From positions 19,827,067-19,891,066 of the forward strand of contig OX359245.1 in assembly GCA_947179485.1 (NCBI GenBank): 64,000 nt of DNA, written 5' to 3'. A program made the position numbers and the translations under genes. Origin of the DNA: Allacma fusca (Eukaryota; Arthropoda; Collembola; Symphypleona; Sminthuridae). The notes below the pieces were generated by a model, which was given only the letters and a program-made list of their open reading frames with translations, was not told the origin of the DNA and did no database searches. Of the stretch, positions 36,687-48,492 are shown one piece after another; within the stretch, counting starts at the first letter, position 1; the number at the start of each line of letters is the position of its first letter.

Positions 36687-39600
36687 TTTTGAGTTGCTGT
36701 CTATCCACTATACTTCACAACTTTAATGCCACCGCACTAACTCTCTCAAAATATTAACTTGAAACTTCCGTACACATAGGAAATGTGTATGACTTTTTTT
36801 TTCTATTGTAACTCCATATGCACTGGTGCTCCTGTTGTTCTTCACAGGTCAGGACTGTGTTGGTAAGAGGTGGTGTGAGAGGGGGTCACCCACTTTTAAT
36901 ATCTTGTTCTCATGGGTCACCATACGCTTCAGGTCTTTCTACTCCTTCATCTCAGCGAATGCACCTATAAAGTCGTGAGTAAAGAACGTCTGCAATGGGT
37001 AAGTGTGAAAATAATATTGGGGATCTTTTCACTGTTTCCTTTTGAGATTTGAACGTAAACTAACTGTTTTTTTTTACTCAAACTACCTATATATTATGCA
37101 TTATTACCTACTGTAAAGTACCACATACATAATTCCATTTTTATAATATCCAACTATACAGTTTCACTACATATTATTTGAAAATAATCCTAACTTTAAG
37201 TATCACCTTTATATTGCAATAAAACTTATCATTTTAATACACTTTCCGCCAAAATCTTTCATTAAAAACTGACGGAACCCCAACAGATTATTAGATATGC
37301 TTAAATGAGTAACTACATCTACTAGTAGAGTGCTACATTTAGAATTACTGCGGCTTACTTTTGTCTCCTTGTACTAAAACATGTGTACGAGGGCAGGGAA
37401 TTTCCACGACAATTTAGTGGTTGTAACCAGGAAGTACCTATAAATTAGCCCTTTATGAGAATAATAGCCGTATCTGTAACAACCGCCCTTAAAAAATTTT
37501 TATAACTTTGAAACAGCGTCAAATATCCGCCATTATTATTACTCCCAAAATTTAATTTTGAGGTTCGAATCTGTCCTTTGGGGATTGAGTAAAAATTGTA
37601 AAAGTAATTAATGGGAATAAGAACTGAATGGAAGGAGTGGGAAAAAGTTGGACAGCTTTGCATTTGAACTGCTGGCATGCAAGTCAACAAACCAATGCCC
37701 ACATATGTAATCCTACCACTTTTGCGGAGAGAACACCAGAATCTTCCGTGCCAATGTAACCTTTTCAGAGAAATATTTCAGGTGAGACGAGATCATTTGC
37801 GAACAGGTGTATCTACTCATGAGTATGTATCAGAACATTCAAAAAACCGGTTTCATTCTCATTCAAACTCATCTTCCCCCTGTCCATTAAAGTGTACATT
37901 CCATGCTGAAGATTAGTTTTATAGATGTGAAGTTCTTGATGCAAGGATTTACCTGAAAGTTTGGTACTTTGGAACGATTTTGCGAGATTAATATGAATTA
38001 CACCTGAGCGAGTGCAGATGTAGAGGAACTAAGCGGCTGTACCTTAAAAGAGTACTATATTCAGTAGAGTTTGAGTAAGTTACGTTATATTAAAGAATAA
38101 ATATGCACTCCATAAAAACCTTAGTCAGTTGGGCATGATGCATGAATATAACTGTCTATGAACAACTGTCAATTACTGAAATAATTATATTTGAAATATA
38201 TGGTAAGTGTAAGTGCTGTAGTTCAAATATGCATAAACTTTTAATATGGATTGTTTGGGGTACAAACTAACAAGCAATTTATGTGCACAAATACGAAGAA
38301 TAATAATTCAAGGGAAACGTTGACGTCGGCAAGTGATGAGTACTTACGAAAATTTCTAGTAATTTACTGCGTGCGAAAAGAATTTGCTTCTTGCTTTGAA
38401 AGTTATTTACAGATGCGTAATTTTCTGTCTTATGGGAAAATAGGTTCCTGTTTTGCAGGAAACGGCTTCATTATTTGATTATATGGCCTTGCTTGCTTTT
38501 AATCTAGAGTATCTAATTTTAAGGAAAAAATTTGATATAATGTAATTATCCATAACTATTTTATACTAGAGCGTTCTCTCCAGTTATTTATTAAATTCAC
38601 ACAAGGAGCTGGAGAAAAATAGGTTCATTCATTCTTACTCAATCTCAAAAATATGTTTATAACATGTGGTTTTTAAATTAAAAGTTTACGCTTAAATTAC
38701 CTATAAAAGGCAAATCTTGAACCTTTCAGAGTTATTAGTTCAACTGACGCGAGTCAAGTTGCAACATGTACTTGAGTTTAATGTCTGATTAATTGCAGGT
38801 ATAGGGCATCACAATCATTACTCTGTCTAGTTCAAACAATCGAGTAAGCTAGATACTATCTACATATAATTATTGAAATTCCGGAATATTTGATGTAGTT
38901 AAAAAAATCAGCGCTTCACGATTATTTAAGGCTGTCGCGTAGAAGGCGTAAGCTACGGCCATTTCAAAAATTTCCGTTACAAATGTTTGAAAAAATACAA
39001 TTTTGATAATGTTTGACAAAAATTACAATTTTGAACATTTTTGAAAAACATTGAAATTTCATTAATTTTTGAAAACATAGTGTTAGTAGGACTGACTGGT
39101 TTGTGTAAAAAAAATATCATTGAAATTGGCGGAACATTTTGAGAGAAAACAAAGATTTTATTCGTTGTTATTTTTTTACGTACGAACACTTGGACCGATT
39201 TCGACCAATAACAAAATCAGCTGAGGAAGCGACCTAAAGAATACTTACAAAAATTTTGAACGAAATCGGTCGAGAATTTTTTTAGGAAAAAAGCGGGACG
39301 TACAGATTGTATGCGTTTTTATTTTTGTAAAGCACGAACACGCCGATCCATTTCAACCAACAACGAACTCATAAGAGTTTCCGATCCAAGCATTGTTAAC
39401 AAAAATTTTGAACGAAATCGGTCGAATAGTTTTGGAGGAAAACTGCGGGGTATACAGACCCACGGACCCACGGACAATACTATTTTATAAGAGAGCTGGC
39501 GCCGCTCCAAAAATTGGAAAATGATTTGCTAGAAAATGAATGCAAAACTTTCTGCCTCATGTTTTATATGGTATAGGGTTATAGAGGGATAAATGTTTTG

Positions 39601-40883
39601 TTGCTTTACCTTCTACCATGACACGAGATTCAAGGATAGTTCTTTGAGCCATCAGCCTTCGAAATCATATACATACGTGCTTATCTAATAACTATAGATA
39701 CCAGTAACCATGAGTCGATTACAGGGTGCCACAACATCATTTTACCCACCTGAACGATTAATTAACGAGGGGAAAACAGAAAAAAATATTGATTTCCGTT
39801 AATTGCCAATGTAATGTAAAATTTATATCCTCAATTTTTAGGAAATCTTCTTGCACATTATTTTTAATTTGTTTTATTCTGCAGCAGTAATTAACAATAT
39901 GTAACAAATTGTGAATACAGTATCTACATAATGGGAGAAAAACTTTAGGGTATTTTAAGGATTTAAAAAATAAAACTATCGAAAAGTAATTGCTTGGTAA
40001 ACTAGTTAGTGGTGCCTTCCTGATTTTATGATATGCTAGATGAAGCACTTGACCTTGTAACTTTAAACAATGCTAAGCGTTGGTAGCACAGAAAAATACA
40101 AAATAGAAGCAAAAGTTTATTTTATTGTAATCCTAAAATTCAGGAAAATGCGAGTAAGTTAAAGATTAATGTGTGATTTGGAGTTGAGAAAAACAGACTG
40201 GCTTGTGGAAAAGAGTCGATTTTTTAGGAAGTTCTCTATGGGAAAATGTACCGTTCTTTTCTTAACTTTTAATTGGTGTAAATATCACATGAGCCAGGAG
40301 CTCTCAATAAGGCAGGAGGTCAAATCCACAAAAAGGTAAAGATTAGTAATCTTTCTCCAAGGACTTTCTCTAAGGATTTCTTTGAGGTGTGAACCCACCC
40401 TCTTCTCTTCATGACTATATTTGTCGGTTGATTGAGTATGTAAAATAATTATCTGATTTCAAACTCCCGTTGATCATCTTGAAGCCATGTTGAATAATTT
40501 TGATAAACCCGAATAAGGCTTGACTGGTTTGTAGCAACCAGATTGTAAATACCTCATATTAAAACTCTTTAATTGCTCCTCAATAAAAATGGCTCGACCA
40601 TACTTCGAAATCACGGTTCAAATGTTAGCAGGATATTCATCTCTGAAATAATTCATGTCCGAAATTTCAACGAGTTTTTTCTCCAACAAGGAATCATATG
40701 ATCAAAGGTATTTGGATACACTTTACAGAGGTCTTGCATTGTAACTTAAAACTTAACTGTAATTTAATTTACTAATTGTTAATACTAATCCAGTCGACAT
40801 TAAGAGTTTGAGTTTAATGTAGCCTAACGTGTTCAGACGTGCTGAGCCTTATTGTTAGCAGCAAGAATTTTCAATGATAGCTT
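36687..40883. other. Intergenic region between PDSS2 and the chemoreceptor gene
   Basis: AT-rich, with one tandem repeat (39169-39470). I find no exon with a recognisable domain. Short open frames such as 37677-37916 and 38251-38478 have no supporting features. Confidence 0.6.
39169..39470. repeat. Two tandem degenerate units of about 150 bp
   Basis: Both units run GTT-ATTTTT...ACGAACAC, then (G/C)GA(C/T)C-ATTTC(G/A)ACCAA, then an identical TTTTGAACGAAATCGGTCGA, then GGA-AAA-(G/C)GGG-GTACAGA. The second ends in CCCACGGACCCACGGAC. The motif ACGAAATCGGTCGA is itself near-palindromic with the GACCGATTTCG at the unit start. Widespread invertebrate repeats have this form. No coding function is likely. 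Confidence 0.7.
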
Positions 40884-42768
40884 TTAGGAGTACTGCACAT
40901 TCAAAAGCATGGTAGTTGTCAAGTCAATGATCACTGCCAAGCTGCCCAGAACAAGAGCTTTATCAGCATGCAGGAAGTCCCCAATTTTTGTAGAAATGGG
41001 ACGGCAACTATTTAAAAATTGACTCATCTCTGGTAAGCCCCGGGTAACCTGCCAGCCCTGAAGAACTGAGTTGGACCTCACATGGACCTCTGCTAGGTAG
41101 TTCCACATTGTGACGAAGATGAGGAGGAACATGGTTGCAAGAAAAGACGTTTGAAAACCTCTTGATCCTTGCAGACTGAAACCTGCGAAGTAGCCCAGCG
41201 TTATGGTAATGATGAGGAGAAGCTGCAACTGAGCCAGGTACACTTTGAATAATTGATTGAAATGGCCTTGGAGGAGTTGCAACGAGCGAAATTCCCTCCG
41301 AAGAACAAAGGAATGGCTGGCCATATGCTCAAATGTTCGCCGTCCACCCAAATCATGTCTGAATACGTGCATAAAAAATATAGCATAACAAATTAACGCA
41401 AATCAATAACATATAACCCAGTGACAAAATGTCTGTCCAAATGGAATCTATACGGATGCTATGGAAGGTTTACACAATGAATGTGACAATACCTGAGACA
41501 TTGTAGGATCTGTTGCATGCCAAACAGATACACTATGATGGTGAAGTTGTAAAAGTAGCAAGTGAACCATTGCATTGAGCCAATGTATGCATGATACACT
41601 GCGAATGGGAAAATTGCTGGCGCTTTTAAGTTTCTAGGCAGGACTGACGTTACCAAATGAGGGGAATGGGGTCTTCGGAAAATTGAAATAAAGTTCAGAA
41701 TTGTGTTAGCAGTTCCAAAGATGAAAAACTTCTTCATGAACCCCGCACACTCTGATCTCTTGCCGTTTTCCTGATTTTTCTCAATAACCTTGTGGTGTTT
41801 CCCTGCATCAAAAATATTATATAATCATTTAACAGTGAATAATTTCGGGAAAAAAATACAAAACCCATTGCTTCCGATAATATGGAAAATATTACAAGCA
41901 TTCAACAAGAGTTGTCGAAATTGGGCTGAAATAGGAAACAATTCGTTTTTCGAAAATTGTCGAAATTTTGAAAACATTTCATAGAATAAAAATGTAATTT
42001 TACTGTACACAATTATTTATACACTTTTTGGAAAAATCCAAAAATATATTTTACTCATATAAAATCACATCCGTTTCTTTTTCTTGATAGCAATTTTATT
42101 AGTTTTTGGAAACGTTTGCAAAAATGAATAAATGTTTGAAACCCTGAAGTTTAAAAATGGGCACCAGGATGAGAAAAGAATTAATTCGACGATTTTACAA
42201 AGTCGTCCTGAAAATCCCCGAGAAAATGTTCTGCAATAGCCTACATATAACAACGTTGGATATTATTTGTATCAAGGAATTTTCAAAATCAATTCCAGGC
42301 ACGAGACTGTAATTGTGTCGGATTGTAAGCGGTTCAAAAAAACACGTCCAGGTGGAAATAAGCTTTTGAAATTATTGACGCTGTGAAATTAAACCAAGGC
42401 TTACGTTGGAACCACTCGAAATGGTCTAGAAATCGATTGATCATTGTGTGATGGAGCCCATAATTTTTCCAAGTGGAGTAATGCTGCGAGACCAGAAACA
42501 TGCCGCCCCAAGTAACGTATTGAAGATTGACTGCTCTTTCCGGTCCGGAACTCTCTTTGTCCGCTAATGCCCAAAGCCATCGGAACATTAAAAATGACTC
42601 GTAGAGACAATAAAGTCCGAATTGCAAGCTCCAAAACAAGCGAAAAAGTCTGCTTCGTCGGAACTCAACTCGTCCTTTCTTATCGTTCCAAGTGTATGGG
42701 ATCACCCCCAACCTCCAACCGTATTTTATCACTTTCTTGTATTGATGTAATGCTTTTGAGCTTAGCAT
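40884..42768 (-). CDS. Seven-transmembrane chemoreceptor, gustatory-receptor type
   Basis: Three exons, 42405-42768, 41493-41802 and 40884-41358, join in phase (TTCCAAC|GTAAGC, CTCAG|GTATTG) into 382 residues, the usual size for arthropod gustatory/odorant receptors. Membrane segments are visible at LFWSLQFGLYCLYESFLMF, the YVTWGGMFLVSQ region, FFIFGTANTILNFISIF, WFTCYFYNFTIIVYLFGM, LQLLLIITITLGYFAGFSL, FLATMFLLIFVTMWNYLAEV and LVLGSLAVIIDLTTTMLLN. The C-terminal block SCRPISTKIGDF followed by a last helix is typical of the 7tm_7 family. Family members are ligand-gated cation channels with an intracellular N terminus in sensory neurons. The ligand cannot be inferred. No second receptor copy is visible nearby, though such genes often cluster. 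Confidence 0.8.
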
Positions 42769-43053
42769 GATTTCTTAAACTGTGATAATTACGTTTTCTT
42801 ACTTCTTTCAAAAATCTATTCAAAAAGTAGACAAATTTGGTCAATTGTAGGCAATGATAGTATGAAAAATTGATCATATTGAGACTCCGCTTTATTATTA
42901 TTTATTTCGATGGTTGGGTTGATATGTTGATGCTCTAAAACTTGTAAAGTCATGTCATATGTAGCGTCTGGTCAGCGCGGAACTACCAATTTACAAGCGA
43001 AGATTGTCAGATGGGCCTGAAAACCCCTGACTGGATATGAAATACTTTCTGGT
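42769..43053. other. Upstream flank of the chemoreceptor gene
   Basis: No conserved coding sequence. It presumably contains the receptor promoter, but I see no assignable element. Confidence 0.4.
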
Positions 43054-43164
43054 ACATATCGTTGGCTAAATTCTAAAAAGTACCATTTTCATTTCATAAC
43101 CTATGCTTTTTAAATGGGTTCGCAAATGAAAATGGTACTTTTTAGAATTTAGCCAACGATATGT
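43054..43164. repeat. Perfect 41-bp inverted repeat with a 29-bp spacer
   Basis: 43054-43094 and 43124-43164 are exact reverse complements (outer ends ACATATCGTTGG / CCAACGATATGT, inner ends TTTTCATTT / AAATGAAAA). The absence of any mismatch implies recent origin, gene conversion or selection. No flanking duplication is evident. The size is compatible with a tiny foldback element. Confidence 0.92.
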
Positions 43165-43400
43165 TAAATTCTAAATAGTGCTCGGCACGGTTACACAAAA
43201 GCGGTGCCCGAGTTCGTATCCCTACCCCAAGTACGGGTGCTGTTAAATCTGGCATATTTACACTTTATATCCAAGTGCAAATATTTTGCACTCGTATTAC
43301 AGGTATGCACAGATAACTTAATACGAAACCACGTAAACATGCCGAAACTGTATATACCCGTGGTTGAAGTGTACACAAAATTTTGAACCATACTCAGGTG

Positions 43401-43779
43401 TCTCATACCAGGCACTCCGGAACGTCCAAAAAAGTGGGGGGGACAAAACGTTTAATTAAATTTGGCTACTTTGCTAGTGCATATAAACGTATGTACGTAC
43501 TTATAAGATAACAGTATTTTAAGTTATCTAGCTCATATTAACATCTGATGTGCAGATTTTCTCAATTTTCAAGAACTTCAAGTTTTTTAAATACAATTAA
43601 TAGTGATTTACACAGGATTTGCAGTTTTTATTGCAGTTTTGACAGAAAAAGTCAGGACAAAACTAATTTAGTTCCTGAAAAGTAGGGGGGACAGTTGTAT
43701 TGTTTGTCCTTCCCAGACATTTTTTGGGGGGTACAGTGTCCCTCCTGTCCCCCCTTATTCCGGAGTGCCTGTCTCATAC
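43401..43779. mobile_element. hAT-type MITE, 363 bp, with intact 8-bp target-site duplication
   Basis: The ends CAGGCACTCCGGAA (43409-43422) and TTCCGGAGTGCCTG (43758-43771) are exact 14-bp inverted repeats. Identical TCTCATAC copies flank them at 43401-43408 and 43772-43779. The inner ends carry inverted runs of guanines and cytosines (AAAGTGGGGGGGACA and the TGTCCCCCCTT type). Eight-base duplication with CAGG ends places it with hAT elements. There is no transposase frame. Confidence 0.93.
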
Positions 43780-46700
43780 CCATACCGGGTATCTACTTCA
43801 TCTAAATATATCTTAAATGAGGGTAGGCTATATTTAACTTTGCTTGGCACCCTTGGGTTTGAAATACTTGTAATCAAGAGCGCTATTTGATGATGCTTAG
43901 CGTCATTGAGGGGCAAAATAAACTGGGTGAGTTTATGTAAATACATTTACAAAATAAAACTTGGATGAATTTTAAAAGTCGGTGAATAAACGAATAATAA
44001 CATAATTTGTTTTTAGATTTAAACAATTGGTCTGGGTCGAAACATACTCCGCTAATTTGAAAATTGGGCTTACTTCAAAATAAAACTGACTTACAAAATT
44101 CGCTGTTCTGGACAAAAGAATCACGACAAAGCAGTAAAATCTTCACATCAACTTGTTTTCTTGAAATTAATTGTACATGAATATCTGTGTAAAATGATTT
44201 CTGAAGCTTTAAGTCCACTGTTGCTCTTATTATAGTCTTTCAGGTGCGAAAAAGAAATGTTATTGTAAGCTCTTGCAATACGCTAGTAAACAATTTCTGT
44301 AAGCAGCACTTCCAAAAAAATTCAATCTTCTCATATGTCATGTCCTAAGATCCTTAATTGCTTACGTACCTTAACAAAAATGTCAAATTCTGTCAATCCA
44401 TCAGACATGTTTTTATAGCAAGGGAGTCATGCCTGAACTCTAGTTTTTAATTAACTTTCTAATTAAAAAGTCACGTGTAATTACATGTGCGAAATGACAG
44501 GTGTAATAACGCGCCTAACAATGTATGTATTTGTCAATAATATAATATTTATGTGTATTAATCCTGTGGACTGAAAACCTACTGAATACTGCAATGAGTT
44601 ACAATTGATAACAGTGCTTTTGAAGCATTTTAATTCCACATTACCTTGCAGGACCAAGACACACACAAATTTACCCTTGAATATGCGAAGAGAAAATACC
44701 AATAGAAAATAGAAAACTTGTCGGAAGACAAGCAAAACACTCCTTTATTTTTTATATTTCTAATGAAAATGCATATTTTAATGATGTTCATCACGTTTTC
44801 TACTGTCATTGACGCATTGCATACATAAGTCTGAATTTTCATCATTGCTTGTTTTTGTTCAGGTACTTTAAGACAAACTTCCGCGTAATACTAGATATTT
44901 CTATTATTAGACTATTTATTTCTGGTTAACGATTTTCCGAAGGAAAATCGTTAACCAGAAATTAACAGCCTGGTGCTTTGGCACCAGCCTCTGGGATTCA
45001 GTTGCAACGTAACAGTTTGGTGATTGCAAAATAATTTATTTTGAAGCTTTTCCGCCGCTAACTTGTTAAGATGCTAGTCTTAATTGGTGTTCCTGTTATT
45101 AGCCTGTGATTGATGCCAGGCAAGTTGAATATAAGCTTTTCAATTTCTGGGCTTCTGTAAATGTTTGCGACAAGCATTACTTAGGGTTCAGTATTAATGT
45201 ATTAATATCGACGTTACATGATCTACATGCTATGGTTTTGTACAGCTTGTAGATCATTTTGTCTCTTCAACGACGATATGTAAACCAATCCAACTGAAAA
45301 CTGAGAGTACATGCAGTCTTTGTTACTTTTTAGTAAAATTTAGATCAGTGATCAAGGCAAATCGTTATTTTGTTATGTAACTCTATTTTTCATTTTCTCC
45401 ACTACGTTTGCCACTATCTAAGTTCATTAAAATGGACGTAGTGGAGACATTTAAAACATTGCAATGCATTTTAAATGGCTAACCCCTTGACCCATCAAAA
45501 AACTAATTCTGTAAAATCAATTTCTCATCTCGTTATAAATATTTGAGTTGCAGAGGTAAGAACAGTAGATCAGAAAATATCATTGACTTTAAACCCTTAA
45601 TTATTTAAAGTTAGTAATCGGGTTTGGAATTCATTCTCAATATTTATTTTTGAGGGTAAACGAAAAGTCCTAAATTTGAATATCAGCAAAAAATCTTCGC
45701 CTGGCTTAATTTCCCTCATATTTGGTCAACATATGAAAAACTCAAATCAATCAATAAATCCGGAAGTACTATTGATCAAGTGCAATCAAATTTTGTTTTC
45801 GATTTACGAGTTTTCAAAATGTTGACCGGAATTTTTTTTTTAAATCTCCATTTTATGTGGGACACGTTTTTTAATTGCCGGTAATTATTATTCTTTTAAA
45901 GAATTTATAAGCCACTAGGAAACTGCTCCTAAAGGTTTTTTTCTACTAAAATTATGTAACTGTCGATTCTATTCGAATCAAATAAAACCATATTGTCCAA
46001 GTTGCTCCACCTGTTACTGCTGTGATTTTAAACTTTCAAGCCCTCGATTCTGTAGAATTTTTTTGCTAGAATTTTAAAAATTGTTTCCTTAAACAATAAA
46101 GTGGTTGAATGACATATTTATGGTAGAGCGAGGTTTTGTGGTACGAATTAACACGACAACTCGAGGTTGTTGCCTGAATTTGTATCGGCGCTTGAAACTT
46201 TTTATGTGTGCTCATATGAAATTTGAATTTTGCTGATATTTGCTCAATTTTTAGGAACGCAGTGAAAAACGGTTACATGCAGACAGTACCCATTCACTAA
46301 GTACTGACGTATGTATGTCGCTTCGAACCAAATTTGTTTCTAACATCTTGGTGCTAATAATCATCGATGATTTGCGTAATAATTTTTGGCTTTTTGCCAC
46401 TTAATGCTAATCCATTCCCATTCACAGGTGTATACATAATGTTTCTTCTGATTACTGATTACTGAGCTCGCAACATTGTAGTTTCTTGCTCACAAGTAGC
46501 CAAATACCGCAAATATTTAATAGTGACACACGACAACCCTATAAAGTCATGCTGACTAACATTAAAGATTACTTGCCTTTTCATTGCTCTATTTACCAAT
46601 AGAGGATAAAATAGGATAATTACATCCTTATCAATACACATTTATAAACAATAAGATGTAATTAGGTGTAGTGTTTTTATACATCATATAATGCACAGAC

Positions 46701-47017
46701 AACTTGAGCCAAATATTTGAGAAAGTATAACGTTAAATATACGTACATAGTGTTTTCACATTTATTTATCATCGCATCTATACGCCTACATTTACCATCT
46801 ATTATTTCACAAAGACCACGGAACAGGACATTCGATTTAAAAACATCAAAAGACGGATATATAAATATATTTCTATTTTTAGAATCACGAATTAATTATG
46901 AAATAATATCATACACAATAAGATTCACATTCAAAACGTTTAACAGCAATAGTGGAATGTTAGTAGTAAATAATTATTGCAGATATAGCAGCAACTAACG
47001 AGGTAAGTAGCCAAAGT
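43780..47017. other. Intergenic region without a recognised gene
   Basis: AT-rich DNA with a 21-bp palindrome (44918-44962) and small inverted repeats near 45200-45265 (ATGATCTACA / TGTAGATCAT) and 45400-45445 (CTCCACTACGT / ACGTAGTGGAG). No exon is supported. The open frames at 44481-44845 and 46717-46998 are low-complexity AT-rich runs. Confidence 0.6.
44918..44962. repeat. 21-bp palindrome with 3-bp centre
   Basis: ATTTCTGGTTAACGATTTTCC at 44918-44938 is mirrored as its reverse complement at 44942-44962. A second small hairpin, GGTGC-TTTG-GCACC, follows about 10 bases later. No terminator or regulatory role can be assigned in a eukaryote. Confidence 0.85.
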
Positions 47018-48492
47018 TTACTTTCCATCAGTTCCAAATGTAGATGACCCTGCAAGTGAGTTCGGGTCATGAGACGCTGTAGAAAATAATTGTACATAAA
47101 TTAAGTCCCAGAAACAATTTAAAAATCAGGTCGAGTTTGTTGTCATGCTTGGAATTTTAGATAAGCATTTTTTATGAATCTTACCTTTGTACACGTACTC
47201 CAAGGACGATGTGATCGTTTTTACATCAGATTCTATAGCCCTTGCCCAACTTTGAACATGGCCAAGTTCCTTCAATGCCGTATTAAAATTTTCAATTAAC
47301 GTTAACCATTGGTGAGTCTGTTTGGCAAATTGACCCGCATTAGTTGTTAAAGTCCGCATTTCTGCATCCAGCCTTTTTTCATTGATGTAAGCTTGTGCCA
47401 CACTGAAATCAATAAATCAAATAAAATATATTCATTAACATGGCATCTTACAACATCCGCACACATTACTAAAGCGAAAGCGTTCCAAACGAATGCTGGT
47501 TTGCTGCCGTTGCCCCTTACAATTATTGTTTCAACGTTCATCCCTAAGTGGTTTTTACGGAGGTGAAACACAGCTACTCATAATTACATAAAAGCGAATC
47601 TCAACATAACGAATTTTCATTAAGTTAATTTTGAACCACTATAAAATGATCCTTTGCTCGCAGTATCCTTCTCCACCAGGGGTCCGATTTCTGTAGAATC
47701 CCGTGTTCTGGGATTGCAGGGAATTACAATAATCCGGTATTTTTAGGAATTCCTGTTTATTTTGCTTGAACAAATCAAGGATTTCGAAAGAAAAAACCTC
47801 GGAATTCTGAGGGGTTTGTTTTCCTTTGAAAAAATCTCGGATTTCGAAAATAAAATTTTTATAAATTCACGTTTTTCACAAAGATCGTAGGTTTTTTGTT
47901 TTTTTTTGCTCGGACAAATCGTACTTTCGGGGATTTCAGTTTTTTGACTTGAACAAATCAGGAATCCCGGAGTCCCTAATCCATGGAAAATTACAAAAAT
48001 CGGACCCCTGATCCCAACTATTTAAACGGGTCCCGGGTGCCTTAAAATTGAGCTGGGTCCATTATCCAGAAATCCGAAAATCCCAACCCGTTATATCGAG
48101 ACTTGTCGGTACATAAATAAATAAAAAAAGAAGAGTACAATTGACAACCATACATGTAAGTACATGAGAGGAAAAATCGATAGCATAATAATTATTCGCT
48201 GATTGATGTCAATCCCTCTGGAGGAATGTCATCCTCAATGTCAATACTTTCCTGACACCTGACCTGACCTATCCAGACTCTTCTGAATAATATATCACAT
48301 GGAGAATAATTTTTAAGAATTGCGCCTGGGACAGGAAGTGCTCCCATTGGCTGCTCACCCAATATTCAAGTGATCGACCATCGCCTGTGTCAAGGAATTT
48401 GCAGCAGCAAGTGCCTCTTTCTTTTTCCTCGTTTGCTCATCCTTCAGAGCCTGAGTTTTGATTTGGTGGTCCTTGACAAGTGAGGATAACAT
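47018..48492 (-). CDS. BLOC1S1: Biogenesis of lysosome-related organelles complex 1 subunit 1 (GCN5L1)
   Basis: Three exons, 48359-48492, 47185-47402 and 47018-47076, join in phase into 136 residues (vertebrate protein about 125). The start MLSSLVKDHQIKTQALKDEQ, then the coiled coil with AMVDHLNIGVAQAYINEKRL, the segment AGQFAKQTHQW, ENFNTALKELGHVQSWARAI and SSLEYVYK follow the family closely. BLOC1S1 is a small coiled-coil subunit shared by BLOC-1 and BORC, needed for lysosome-related organelle formation and lysosome positioning, and is reported to affect mitochondrial protein acetylation. The first residues after EYVYK come from the small third exon (ASHDPNSLAG...), which is lineage-variable. 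The 956-bp first intron contains a MITE-like element. Confidence 0.95.
47677..48010. mobile_element. MITE-like element, 334 bp, in BLOC1S1 intron 1
   Basis: The ends CAGGGGTCCGATTTCTGTA and, inverted, TACAAAAATCGGACCCCTG pair over about 17 of 19 bases. The flanking octamers TTCTCCAC and ATCCCAAC agree at 5 of 8 positions, so an old hAT-style 8-bp duplication is possible. The interior repeats (GAACAAATC-AGGAAT, TCGGA-TTTCGAAA) in both orientations, and it encodes nothing. Confidence 0.65.

Noticed and set aside
37558..37575. GGTTCGAATC resembling a tRNA B box
   Set aside because: No A box at the right distance and no cloverleaf stems can be drawn.
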